From Burkholderia sp. D-99 (GTDB taxonomy: Bacteria > Pseudomonadota > Gammaproteobacteria > Burkholderiales > Burkholderiaceae), in assembly GCF_011605345.1 (NCBI RefSeq), contig NZ_JAAOXM010000006.1, positions 62,001-126,000 of the forward strand: a stretch of DNA of 64,000 bases, given 5' to 3'. This document shows, piece by piece, positions 15,639 to 25,842 of this stretch. Under the pieces are notes generated by a model that was not told where the DNA came from, did not search any database, and was given only the letters and a program-made list of their open reading frames with translations. A program made the position numbers and the translations under genes. The first letter of the stretch is position 1. The number at the start of each line of letters is the position of its first letter.

Positions 15639-16994
15639 TTAGGCGAAAACGGCGTTCAACGTTGCAATGATTGCTGTCTGGCTGCCCCCTGCCAGCGGAA
15701 CCGTCACCGTCGATCCACTAAAGCCAACCACGCTTTGCCCGGCTGGAGCCGGCTGTACAAATCGATTCTGGGTGGCTGAGCCGGCCATACTGCCGAATGG
15801 GCCATAAGTGACCCCGCTTTTCCCGGTCAACGACAGTTGCAAAACACATTGCCAGCCATACCACACGCCCGTGTAGCCGGAAATGGACACGATCGGATCG
15901 TTAAGCGGGATATTGAAGGTTTGCGCACCCCCACTGTTTCCGCCGTGTTGCAACAAGGTAAATATTCCGGTTCCCGTTCCCTGGGTGCCGGTGTTATAGG
16001 GCCCCGTCCCGGTATTGACAGCCTGAATCGCGTTGAGCACGTCGCCTGATCGGATCGTCATCTGGGTAAGGTTGGGATTGCCCGCTGCGTTGATAATCGG
16101 CGTGTCGTCGAAGATGTTGCTGGAGGGTGGATTGCCGAGTTGATCAAGAATCATGAACTGCGCTTGCTCGAACTGGAAGTTTCCAGAATTGAAGCGCCAG
16201 ACAAAAATATCTTGATAGTCATATAGCGCGCTCCCGAAAGAAAAACCTTCCGAAACCATGCTCCACACCTGTTGCGCGCTGGCATTGGGGGCTGCATTTC
16301 CTGGCTCAAACTGAGCCCCATAGCCAATCCTGGACGGCGATATTCCGGCATCGAGGAACGCTGATAGCGGCGTGCCGTCATAGAATTGCGGCGAGACAAA
16401 ATCGAATTTGCTATTGACTGCAGAATAATCAGTCGTGTCGGTGGGCCACGCGGGCGTGAATGACAGATAATATTTCACGGGCTGCCGATCAAATTCATTG
16501 CGAATTGCAGAAAACAGGATCTGGAACTGCGATCGCGTCATTTTCTCGGAAACATCGCCTTCCCAATCGATGTCCAAGCCATTCATTCCATTATCTTTAA
16601 GATATGCCACCAGATTATTTGCAAAGTTACTTGCCTGCGTTTGCGGATCCCCGCTCCCTGAAAAAACCGCCGCCAAGGTATTGGCACCGGAATACACCAT
16701 TGTGGCCAGAAATTTTATTCCGGGATTGACCTGACGCGCATCGCGGAGCACAAAATTCAAATAATCCTGATTAGTCAGGCCACCCGGATGAGATGAGTTG
16801 CCGATTTGGATCGTGGAACCCTGCGCGGCGGGAATGACTTCAAAAAAAGCAATGCCAAGAAAACTTGCACTGTCGTAAACCTTGCAATCGACGAGCGATT
16901 GATAGCAACTTTCTGGACTGTTGTAGTTGGTTTGTGGCGGTTCGTCTTCGTTCAAGAAAATCCACGCATTGATGCCGTTTTGTAGGTTTGCCAT
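15639..16994 (-). CDS. GH18 (chitinase-like) glycoside hydrolase with C-terminal jacalin-like lectin domain
   Basis: The 451-aa protein has a glycoside hydrolase 18 barrel (about 5-290). The catalytic DxxDxDxE motif reads NGLDIDWE, with the acid E145 and D141/D143 present but the first Asp replaced by Asn138. Residues from about 311 form a jacalin-like lectin domain (LQHGGNSGGAQTFNIPL, then ISGYTGVWYGW). There is no signal peptide: the N-terminus MANLQNGINAWIFLNEDEPP runs straight into the barrel. Start is set by AGGAAAG before the ATG. The gene is plainly AT-richer than its neighbours, and its codon use differs, so it was probably acquired. It may bind and cut chitin-like or host glycans after release by lysis or a dedicated secretion system, or be an endo-N-acetylglucosaminidase. 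Confidence 0.85.
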   Translation of the reverse strand: MANLQNGINAWIFLNEDEPPQTNYNSPESCYQSLVDCKVYDSASFLGIAFFEVIPAAQGSTIQIGNSSHPGGLTNQDYLNFVLRDARQVNPGIKFLATMVYSGANTLAAVFSGSGDPQTQASNFANNLVAYLKDNGMNGLDIDWEGDVSEKMTRSQFQILFSAIRNEFDRQPVKYYLSFTPAWPTDTTDYSAVNSKFDFVSPQFYDGTPLSAFLDAGISPSRIGYGAQFEPGNAAPNASAQQVWSMVSEGFSFGSALYDYQDIFVWRFNSGNFQFEQAQFMILDQLGNPPSSNIFDDTPIINAAGNPNLTQMTIRSGDVLNAIQAVNTGTGPYNTGTQGTGTGIFTLLQHGGNSGGAQTFNIPLNDPIVSISGYTGVWYGWQCVLQLSLTGKSGVTYGPFGSMAGSATQNRFVQPAPAGQSVVGFSGSTVTVPLAGGSQTAIIATLNAVFA

Positions 16995-17958
16995 TTTTCT
17001 TTCCTGTGACGTAGCGTTTTTGGGCGGTGGCGCGCGACGCTGCAACTACAGTAGAAGGCCACCAAATACCACGGCCAATTGACCGTGGCGCATCAGCAAT
17101 GCGGTCACGCCCAGAGACGACACAGCCACGCAATGAACTGAGGCGTTCCACGTTGCTGAAGATCAGTATAGGAAATGGCGAAAGACAAAACCTTCCGAAC
17201 TGCGTGAAAAGAATATCGATTCTTTGGAAAAACACACGACACCAATTCGACGGCAAAAACCCTATCGCGCGCAACAATGTACTTTCGGATTCGTCATTCC
17301 GGCTCCATTACGCCGGCTGCCGACACATTCACCAAAGGTCTTCGTCACGACGCGCCGCTGCTTTTTCCTCTGCTTCGCCACGGCCAGGCACCCGTCTTCA
17401 CGGACGGCACGCCGGCATCCAGCAGTTTTTCCCGCGCCAACGCCAGCGAAATACACCCTCGGCCATTGCGGCCGATTGTCATCGTTTCTCGCCGCTCAAT
17501 AATGCGGCAATCGTATCGAAAAAGGAAATGGTGAACGCCGGAGATACTGCGACATATATGCCGCCGCAGTCAGCGATCTTGTACAGGGCTGTACGGGGTT
17601 TGAGGTTGCGGAGTGTGAATTCAGTGAGCTGCTTTTCTCGTTCTCGTGATTGGCAAAGCTTTTACCGCTGCCAACCACGAGCCCTCGATGTGCCCGCAAA
17701 CCCGCACCACGCCCGGAATTTTGGAAGGAGTTTTACTGCCACGACCGAATCACGCTGCCGGTAGATTATCGAGTCGCAATCATGCATCCGGCATATACCG
17801 CCCGCTCCACCGTCATTTTGCGGCGCTCACTCGGCGGGCGGTCTCCGGAATCGTCGAAAGTTCGCTTCTAGATCAACGGCTTACAACCATGGGGATCACA
17901 ACGGAAATCCCGCAAGGTACTGCGTAAGCCATTGATTTCAAGAGGAACGTTTTACCAC
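16995..17958. other. Gene-poor AT-richer stretch next to guaA, probable island remnant
   Basis: Nearly 1 kb without a supportable gene. Open frames here are short, overlap one another on both strands and show no recognisable family. The composition is lower in GC than the flanking chromosome, like the GH18 gene. The end nearest guaA carries an imperfect inverted repeat (17870-17938). Together this looks like decayed mobile DNA; no integrase or transposase could be recognised. Confidence 0.5.
17870..17938. repeat. Imperfect inverted repeat beside the guaA 3' end
   Basis: GTAAGCCATTGATTT on the plus strand (17924-17938) and GTAAGCCGTTGATCT on the minus strand (17884-17870) agree at 13 of 15 positions, with 39 bases between. 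The inner edge lies 20 bases from the guaA stop. Inverted short arms beside a housekeeping gene end are what integrase arm sites look like, but this is inference. Confidence 0.55.
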
Positions 17959-19578
<1,620 letters not shown>

Positions 19579-19694
19579 GGCTGCGGACGGGATGAAGAGA
19601 ATAAGAAAAGCAGCGCATCATTTGCATCATGCGCTGCGTCAATAGCATGGACAGCGGCGTCGGGCGGAAGGCAGCACGCGCGACGCATGGCCGG

Positions 19695-20306
19695 TCAATC
19701 CTGCATCGGCGGGCGCTCGTCGAGTGCGACGGTGCCTGACGACGATGGGCCGGATGCGGCCGGTGACTTTGCGGCGGCCGGCGACGGTGCCGCGGGACGG
19801 CTGACAACGGGTTCGACACGCTGCGGCGCGGCCGACGACGCTTGCGCCATCGCCGGCTCGTCCGGACGCTGCGCTGGCGCGCGCGCCTCGAGCGCCTGCG
19901 CTTTTTCGCGCCGGCGCACGGCCGATGCGAGCCGCACGCCGCCGAGGCCGAGGACGATCAGCGCAACGCCGGCCACGGCCGACAGCACCCTGCCGGCGGC
20001 TGCGAGCGCGGGACCGCTGCCGGTGCCGATCGACCAGACGATCGTCAGCGCACCGGTCAGCCAGTACACATGGCCGACCGAGCGCGCAACCGGCGCCGTG
20101 AGATCCCCGTTGAACGCTGCATGAAACGCGAGCCACGCGAGCCCGAGCAACGCGATGCCGAACGCCTGGCCGAGCATCGCCGGCTGGACGTTCGCAAGCT
20201 GCAGCGCGTTGAAGAGCGACTGCCAGGGCGTCAGCACGAACAGCACGCCGAACGCCAGCAGCAGCACGGCATCGATAATCAGCACGGCTCGCAGCAGCGG
20301 TTTCAT
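19695..20306 (-). CDS. Conserved membrane protein between guaB and guaA, unknown function
   Basis: The 203-aa product has four predicted membrane helices in its first 130 residues (for example AVLIIDAVLLLAFGVLFVL and VAGVALIVLGLGGVRLA) and then a cytoplasmic or disordered tail of about 70 residues rich in Ala, Pro and Ser. No enzyme motif is visible and I do not recognise a named family. It starts 6 bases after the guaB stop and is followed by guaA after 116 bases, so it must be co-transcribed with guanine nucleotide synthesis genes; whether it is functionally linked is not known. Confidence 0.8.
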   Translation of the reverse strand: MKPLLRAVLIIDAVLLLAFGVLFVLTPWQSLFNALQLANVQPAMLGQAFGIALLGLAWLAFHAAFNGDLTAPVARSVGHVYWLTGALTIVWSIGTGSGPALAAAGRVLSAVAGVALIVLGLGGVRLASAVRRREKAQALEARAPAQRPDEPAMAQASSAAPQRVEPVVSRPAAPSPAAAKSPAASGPSSSGTVALDERPPMQD

Positions 20307-20312
20307 CGGCGA

Positions 20313-21773
20313 TCAGTCCACGTGGTAGTTCGGCGCTTCCTTCGTGATCTGCACGTCGTGCACGTGCGACTCGCGCATGCCCGCCGCGGTGATCTGGACG
20401 AATTCGGCCTTGTCGTGCAGCTCGTCGATCGTGCGGCAGCCGCAGTAGCCCATGCTCGCGCGCACACCACCGACCAGCTGGAACAGGATCGCGTTGACCG
20501 AACCCTTGTACGCGACGCGGCCTTCGATGCCTTCCGGCACGAGCTTGTCGATGTTCGCCGAGTTGTCCTGGAAGTAGCGGTCCGCCGCGCCGTCCTTCAT
20601 CGCACCGACCGAACCCATGCCGCGGTACGACTTGTACTGGCGGCCCTGAAACAGGAACACGTCGCCCGGCGCCTCTTCGGTGCCCGCGAACATGCTGCCC
20701 ATCATCACCGCGTTCGCGCCGGCCGCGAGGGCCTTCGACACGTCGCCCGAGAAGCGCACGCCACCGTCGGCGATGCACGGCACGCCGGTGCCCTTCAGGG
20801 CTTCCGCGACGTTCGAGATCGCGCTGATCTGCGGCACGCCGACACCGGCGACGATCCGCGTCGTGCAGATCGAGCCCGGGCCGATACCGACCTTGACCGC
20901 GTCCGCGCCGTATTCGACGAGCGCCTTCGCGGCGGCGGCCGTCGCGATGTTGCCGCCGATCACCTCGACGTGCGGGAAGTTCTGCTTGACCCAGCGAACG
21001 CGCTCGAGCACGCCCTTGCTGTGACCGTGCGCGGTATCGACGACGATCACGTCGACGCCGGCCTGCACCAGCAGCTCGACGCGCTCTTCGTTGTCCGCGC
21101 CGACGCCAACCGCCGCGCCTGCGCGCAGCTTGCCGTGTTCGTCCTTGCACGCGTCTGGGTGCTCGGTCTGCTTCGTGATGTCCTTGACGGTCATCAGGCC
21201 GCGCAGTTCGAACGCGTCGTTGACGACCAGCACGCGCTCGAGGCGGTGGCTGTGCATCAGCGCCTTCGCTTCGGCGAGCGGCGTGCCTTCCTTGACCGTG
21301 ACGAGGCGCTCGCGCGGCGTCATGATCGACTTGACCGGCTCATCGAGGCGCGTTTCGAAACGCAGGTCGCGGTTCGTGACGATACCGACGAGCTGCGGGC
21401 CTTCGACGACCGGGAAACCCGAGATGCCATGCTGGCGCGACAGCGCGATCACGTCGCGCACCTTCATTTGCGGCGGCACCGTGATCGGATCGCGGACGAC
21501 GCCCGACTCGAAACGCTTGACCTTCGCGACCTCGCGGGCCTGCTCGGCCGGCGTGAGGTTCTTGTGGACGATACCGACGCCACCCTGCTGTGCCATCGCG
21601 ATCGCGAGGCGACCTTCGGTGACCGTGTCCATCGCGGCGGACACGAGCGGCATGTTCAGGGAGATGTTGCGGGTCAGCTTGGTCTTGAGGCTGGTGTCGC
21701 GCGGGAGAACGTCGGAGAAGGCGGGAACGAGGAGCACGTCATCGAAAGTGAGTGCTTTTTGGATCAGACGCAT
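20313..21773 (-). CDS. guaB: Inosine-5'-monophosphate dehydrogenase
   Basis: GuaB oxidises IMP to XMP with NAD, the committed step to GMP. The 486-aa barrel carries the active-site loop GPGSICTTRIVAGVG with the catalytic cysteine near residue 303, and a tandem CBS (Bateman) insert about residues 90-205 (MKVRDVIALSRQHGISGFPV and MTPRERLVTVKEGTPL). Length and motifs match bacterial IMPDH. It heads the run leading to guaA, with a TATAAT promoter about 20 bases upstream of the ATG. Confidence 0.98.
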   Translation of the reverse strand: MRLIQKALTFDDVLLVPAFSDVLPRDTSLKTKLTRNISLNMPLVSAAMDTVTEGRLAIAMAQQGGVGIVHKNLTPAEQAREVAKVKRFESGVVRDPITVPPQMKVRDVIALSRQHGISGFPVVEGPQLVGIVTNRDLRFETRLDEPVKSIMTPRERLVTVKEGTPLAEAKALMHSHRLERVLVVNDAFELRGLMTVKDITKQTEHPDACKDEHGKLRAGAAVGVGADNEERVELLVQAGVDVIVVDTAHGHSKGVLERVRWVKQNFPHVEVIGGNIATAAAAKALVEYGADAVKVGIGPGSICTTRIVAGVGVPQISAISNVAEALKGTGVPCIADGGVRFSGDVSKALAAGANAVMMGSMFAGTEEAPGDVFLFQGRQYKSYRGMGSVGAMKDGAADRYFQDNSANIDKLVPEGIEGRVAYKGSVNAILFQLVGGVRASMGYCGCRTIDELHDKAEFVQITAAGMRESHVHDVQITKEAPNYHVD

Positions 21774-21799
21774 GGCAAATCCTATGGGCGCAAAAGCGA

Positions 21800-21830
21800 A
21801 TTATACGCGAAGCGCTGCGAATTTTCACAA
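21800..21830 (-). promoter_or_regulatory. Promoter of guaB
   Basis: On the minus strand a perfect TATAAT (21805-21800) lies about 27 bases ahead of the guaB ATG. A TTGTGA at 21830-21825 is 19 bases upstream, or GTGAAA at 17 bases. The leader is too short for a riboswitch. The rest of 21774-22051 shows no gene. Confidence 0.55.
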
Positions 21831-22051
21831 CACGAACAACGGCTTAGCCGGTTTCAGCCGTTCGGGGGCCGAATCGTTCGGATCGCGGTTCGGTTCGTTT
21901 TCGATCGCCTTTCGTTTCACCGCTGCATCGAGCCATTCGCGCAACGGGCGGCAACGTGGCCCATCGGCCTGTTGCGCACAGGTCACGCGGCCGATGCGGC
22001 CACGGTGAAGCAAGGCCCGGCAACGTGTCGACTCGGCCTGCCTACCCTGTG

Positions 22052-22858
22052 TTATAGCAGTCCGGCCGCACGCACGATCATCGCGATGCCGCCGCCGACC
22101 GCCACGCAACCGGCGATCTGCGCAACACGCCCGCCGGTTGGCGCGAGGCGCTCGGCAGCAATCGCGACCGTCACGGCGGCCATCACGCGCAGGTCCATCA
22201 TGCCGGCCGCCAGCGCGATCGCCATCAGGTTCCCGCAACAGGCGCTGCAGTGCATGGCGGCCCGCACGCCGTGCCGCCATGCCACACCGGCAACTGCCGA
22301 CAACCGGTGTGCGTCGCGTGCCGTATGCCGGCAGCACGCCAGCCGCCGCGCCTTCCACGCGGAGAATTGCAGCATGCCCGCAACCGACACGACCGCGCCG
22401 GCCGCGAACGGCAGCGCGCGGGCAAGCGCCGGGAGCCGTGCGGCGGCGGCCGTCAGCTCGGCGCCAGCCGGAAACACGAGCGCCCCGAACGCCATCCACA
22501 CCGCGAAATATCCGACGCCCGCGACGACGACGAGCCAGGCGGAACGCGCCGTGCCCATCGGGCCGATGCTCTGCCGGTATCGCCAGAGCATCGGCGCCAG
22601 CACCGGCAGCATCATCGCCACGGTCATCGCGCCCCACATTCCGGCGAACGCCGCGAATGCGCGGACGGTGCTTCGGCCGCACGTCTGCTGCCATGCGGCC
22701 GAAGCCATCCAGCCGCCGGCCATCGGTTCACTGCCCATCGCGGCCATCGACGCATGCTGCGCCAGTGCCGCCGTCACGGCGACGGCGAACACGGCCGCGA
22801 ATGCGGCCCCGAATGCCCGCGGATCAGGGCCCGCCCCGCCGGTTGCCGACTGCGCCAT
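22052..22858 (-). CDS. DUF2182 integral membrane protein (predicted metal-binding)
   Basis: This 268-aa protein has about six or seven membrane helices and the DUF2182 hallmarks: MWGAMTVAMMLP in the second helix, then AMHCSACCGNLMAIALAAGM near the C-terminus with clustered His/Cys that may bind metal. The family's role is unknown. It follows the DUF899 gene by 30 bases in the same direction; DUF899 and DUF2182 genes are often found together, which supports a shared but unknown task, possibly in redox or metal handling. Confidence 0.85.
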   Translation of the reverse strand: MAQSATGGAGPDPRAFGAAFAAVFAVAVTAALAQHASMAAMGSEPMAGGWMASAAWQQTCGRSTVRAFAAFAGMWGAMTVAMMLPVLAPMLWRYRQSIGPMGTARSAWLVVVAGVGYFAVWMAFGALVFPAGAELTAAAARLPALARALPFAAGAVVSVAGMLQFSAWKARRLACCRHTARDAHRLSAVAGVAWRHGVRAAMHCSACCGNLMAIALAAGMMDLRVMAAVTVAIAAERLAPTGGRVAQIAGCVAVGGGIAMIVRAAGLL

Positions 22859-22888
22859 CGCGCGCTCCCGCCCGTCGCCGGCTTGCGC

Positions 22889-23653
22889 TCAACCGCGCGC
22901 GTACTCGTCGTGACGGCGCCACCACGGGCCGGCCTCGTTGCGCCCGCGCGGCGCGCGATCGAGCCACTGGTACATCCCCCACAGCCCGTCGAGCCCGCGC
23001 GCGTAGGTCGAGTACGTGTGATAGACGACGCCATCCTCGCGCACGAACGCGCTCATCCCCGGCCGGTCGAGCGAGTACGTGAGCGCGTCGGTGCCGCAGG
23101 TCGCCGCGAACTGCACGACGGGTGCCGGCGGCGGATCCATGTCCATCGCGTGACCGGCCCGCGCGTAGTTGTACTCGACGTCGCCCGCGCGCTGCTGCGT
23201 TTCGGTGAACGACACATTGAAGTCGAAGTTGAAATCGCTGCCGACCGACGATGCCCACGGGAAGGTCCACCCCATCCGCTCGCGGTAAGCGAGGAGCTTC
23301 GCGAGCGGCGCACGCGACACCGCCGCGAGCGTCACGTCGTGGTTCGCCAGGTGCACGGCGAAGCCGTCGAAACCGTCGGCGAGCGCCGAGCACGACGGGC
23401 AGCCGGCCTTGTAGTCGGGGCCGAACATGAAGTGATAGACGAGCAGTTGCGAACGGCCGCAAAACAGGTCGTCGAGCGTCGCCTGCCCGTCTTCGGTGTC
23501 GAACCGGTAGGTCTTGTCGACGCGCACCCAAGGCAGCGCCTGGCGCCGCCGTGCGAGTTCGTCGCTTTGCCGCGTCAGCGCCTTTTCGGCATCGAGCAGT
23601 GCGCGGCGCTCGGCCAGCCATTCGTCGCGCGTTCCGGTGAGATGGGTCGTCAT
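22889..23653 (-). CDS. DUF899 family thioredoxin-like protein
   Basis: The 254-aa protein belongs to DUF899: it opens with TRDEWLAERRALLDAEKALTR, then LPWVRVDKTYRFDTEDG, and has a thioredoxin-like active segment GPDYKAGCPSCSALADGFDG with a CxxC pair near residue 106. It ends with the typical WMYQWLDRAP-like segment (GMYQWLDRAPRGRNE). A strong AAGGAGGA precedes the ATG. It forms a pair with the DUF2182 gene and is divergent from a regulator gene. The family may be peroxidase- or disulfide-related; the real function is not known. Confidence 0.88.
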   Translation of the reverse strand: MTTHLTGTRDEWLAERRALLDAEKALTRQSDELARRRQALPWVRVDKTYRFDTEDGQATLDDLFCGRSQLLVYHFMFGPDYKAGCPSCSALADGFDGFAVHLANHDVTLAAVSRAPLAKLLAYRERMGWTFPWASSVGSDFNFDFNVSFTETQQRAGDVEYNYARAGHAMDMDPPPAPVVQFAATCGTDALTYSLDRPGMSAFVREDGVVYHTYSTYARGLDGLWGMYQWLDRAPRGRNEAGPWWRRHDEYARG

Positions 23654-23767
23654 TGCGGGTTCCTCCTTCCGATGGGTATCCGGGCACGGCGGACAGTGCC
23701 GTGTGCGTGGTGCTAGATTAGTGGCGGGCATCGGACCGGAGGGAGTGACAAGTGTGTCGGGATTCGG

Positions 23768-24988
23768 ATGGATTCGCTGATCACCGCGGCCGCGCGCGCG
23801 CTCGCGGCCGGTGACGCGCTCGGCGCGTTGAACCGCGTCGCGCTGCGCGACGATGCGCCGGCGCTCGCGCTGCGCGGCATCGCGATGGCGCAGCTCGGCG
23901 ATTTCGAACGCGCGCGAGCCCTCGTGCGCGGCGCCGCCCGTGCATTCGGCGCGAAGGAAGCCGTTGCACGGGCACGCTGCGTCGTCGCGGAAGCCGAGAT
24001 CGCACTCGCGTCGCGCGACCTGCGCTGGCCGACGCGCGCGCTCGATACGGCCTGCGCAACGCTCGACGCGCACGGCGACCGCGCGAACGCCGCGCATGCA
24101 CGCTATCTCGGCGTACGCCGGCTGCTGCTGATCGGCCATATCGACGATGCCGAGCAACTGCTCGCGCATCTCGATCCCGCGCCGCTGCCAGCCGCGTCGC
24201 GCGCCGCCCATGAACTGATCGCGGCCGGCATCGCGATGCGCCGCATCCGTACGCACGCGGCACGCGCGGCGCTCGCCCGTGCGCACGCAGCCGCCCGCGA
24301 CGCCGGCATCGCCGCACTGACGGCCGAGGTCGACACTGCGGCACGCGTACTCGACGCACCGGCGGCGCGCCTCATCGCGCGCGGCACATCAAGGCTCGTG
24401 CAGCTCGACGAAGTCGAGACGCTGTTCGCGTCGAACGCGCTCGTCGTCGATGCGTGCCGCCACACGGTGCGCGACGCGCGCACGACTGTGTCGCTCGCGC
24501 GGCGGCCCGTGCTGTTCGTGCTCGCCCGTGCGCTCGGCGAAGCATGGCCGGCCGACGTGTCGCGCAACGCGCTCGTGGCCGCCGCGTTCCGCGCGAAACA
24601 CGCGGACGAATCGCATCGCGCGCGGCTGCGCGTCGAGATCGGCCGGCTGCGCGCGGTGCTGCGGCCGCTCGCCAACGTCGTCGCAACGCCGCGCGGCTTT
24701 GCGCTCGAGCCGCTCGGCGTACGAGAGACCGTCGTCCTGGCGCGCCCGGTCGACGATCGCCACGCGGCCGTGCTTGCGCTCCTCGCCGATGGCGAAGCAT
24801 GGTCGAGCTCCGCGCTGGCGCTGGCTCTCGGCGCGAGCCAACGCACCGTGCAGCGCGCGCTCGACGCGCTCGCCGAAGCGGACAAGGTCCAGGCGCTCGG
24901 CCGCGGCCGCGCGCGCCGCTGGATGACGCCGCCGCTGCCCGGTTTCGCGACGACCTTGTTACTCCCTGCCCCGCTGCCGGGAGATTAG
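23768..24988 (+). CDS. Putative transcriptional regulator, TPR-like helical domain plus C-terminal HTH
   Basis: The 406-aa protein is extremely alanine/arginine-rich. Residues 1-190 look like degenerate TPR-type helical repeats (ALALRGIAMAQLGDFERARA is one), and the C-terminus holds one or two winged-helix segments: WPADVSRNALVAAAFRAKHA followed by LRVEIGRLRAVLRPLANV resembles an OmpR/SARP-type wing, and SSALALALGASQRTVQRALD is a clear helix-turn-helix. It lies divergent from DUF899-DUF2182 and 31 bases before the beta-propeller gene, so it probably regulates both. I do not recognise a named homologue. Confidence 0.75.
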   Translation: MDSLITAAARALAAGDALGALNRVALRDDAPALALRGIAMAQLGDFERARALVRGAARAFGAKEAVARARCVVAEAEIALASRDLRWPTRALDTACATLDAHGDRANAAHARYLGVRRLLLIGHIDDAEQLLAHLDPAPLPAASRAAHELIAAGIAMRRIRTHAARAALARAHAAARDAGIAALTAEVDTAARVLDAPAARLIARGTSRLVQLDEVETLFASNALVVDACRHTVRDARTTVSLARRPVLFVLARALGEAWPADVSRNALVAAAFRAKHADESHRARLRVEIGRLRAVLRPLANVVATPRGFALEPLGVRETVVLARPVDDRHAAVLALLADGEAWSSSALALALGASQRTVQRALDALAEADKVQALGRGRARRWMTPPLPGFATTLLLPAPLPGD

Positions 24989-25019
24989 GATGACCTCACC
25001 GAACGACGAGGTGACGAAC

Positions 25020-25706
25020 ATGAAACGCTCCAGTGCAGAGATCCTTCGCGAATACGGCCCGTTTCCCGGCGTAGACGGCGTACACGGCGTCACGTTCGAC
25101 GGGAAGTACGTGTGGTACGCGTCCGGCGACAAGCTGAATGCGCTCGACCCGGAGCGCGGCACGACCGTCCGCTCGATCGACGTCGCCGCGCATGCGGGCA
25201 CAGCGTTCGACGGCCGCCACCTGTACCAGATCGTCGAGGACCGTATCGAGAAGATCGATCCCGAATCGGGCCGCGTGCTCGCGACGATTCCCGCCCCCGG
25301 TGGCGGCGGCGATTCGGGGCTGGCATGGGCCGAAGGCGCGCTGTGGGTCGGCCAGTACCGCGAACGCAAGATTCATCAGGTGGATCCGCAATCGGGCGCG
25401 GTGCTGCGCACGATCGAATCGAACCGCTTCGTCACCGGCGTGACGTGGGTCGACGGCGAGTTGTGGCACGGCACCTGGGAAGCCGACCAGGCCGACCTGC
25501 GGCACATCGATCCGCGCACGGGCCGGGTGCTCGAGCAGATCGACATGCCCGCCGGCGTTGGCGTATCGGGGCTCGAATCCGACGGCCACGACCGCTTCTA
25601 CTGCGGCGGCGGCAACAGCGGCACGTTGCGCACCGTGCGCCGGCCCGCGCGGGTGCGGGCGCCGCACGACAGTGCGGGAGCGACGCCCGATCCGGCTGAC
25701 GATTGA
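25020..25706 (+). CDS. Beta-propeller protein (glutamine cyclotransferase/SMP-30-like)
   Basis: The 228-aa product contains about five YVTN/PQQ-type blades, each with a WY.. or LW.. strand followed by xIDPxTGxV: KLNALDPERGTTVRSID, RIEKIDPESGRVLATIP, KIHQVDPQSGAVLRTIE, RHIDPRTGRVLEQID. No signal peptide is seen, so it is probably cytoplasmic. The ATG chosen has a full GAGGTGA five bases upstream; another ATG at 24990, with GGGAGATTAGG before it, would add ten residues. Genes of this type often sit near DUF899 genes. Function is unknown. Confidence 0.8.
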   Translation: MKRSSAEILREYGPFPGVDGVHGVTFDGKYVWYASGDKLNALDPERGTTVRSIDVAAHAGTAFDGRHLYQIVEDRIEKIDPESGRVLATIPAPGGGGDSGLAWAEGALWVGQYRERKIHQVDPQSGAVLRTIESNRFVTGVTWVDGELWHGTWEADQADLRHIDPRTGRVLEQIDMPAGVGVSGLESDGHDRFYCGGGNSGTLRTVRRPARVRAPHDSAGATPDPADD

Positions 25707-25842
25707 TCGGCCGCCTGCCGGGATCGCTCCTGCGCGCTGCACGCCAAGGCATCGCGCTGCGCCGAGTGCAGGAATGAACAAGACGACGCCGCGATGGCGT
25801 CGCTAAGATGCGCGCTCGTCAGTCATGTGTTCGGAGCGGTCG

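Noticed and set aside
17714..17727. CCGGAATTTTGGAA also seen in similar form near 32648 as a dispersed repeat
   Set aside because: The match is short with no extended similarity around it; likely chance.
17027..17927. Several short frames behind guaA as possible genes
   Set aside because: They overlap one another on both strands, lack ribosome binding sites at convincing spacing and match no family I know; treated as non-coding.
21774..22051. A purine riboswitch upstream of guaB
   Set aside because: The TATAAT box is only about 27 bases from the ATG, leaving no room for an aptamer.
19842..22913. A 1023-codon open frame on the plus strand opposite guaB and the DUF2182 gene
   Set aside because: It is antisense to well-supported genes, its translation is a low-complexity Arg/His/Ala/Asp mixture, and it has no domain; such frames are common in high-GC DNA.
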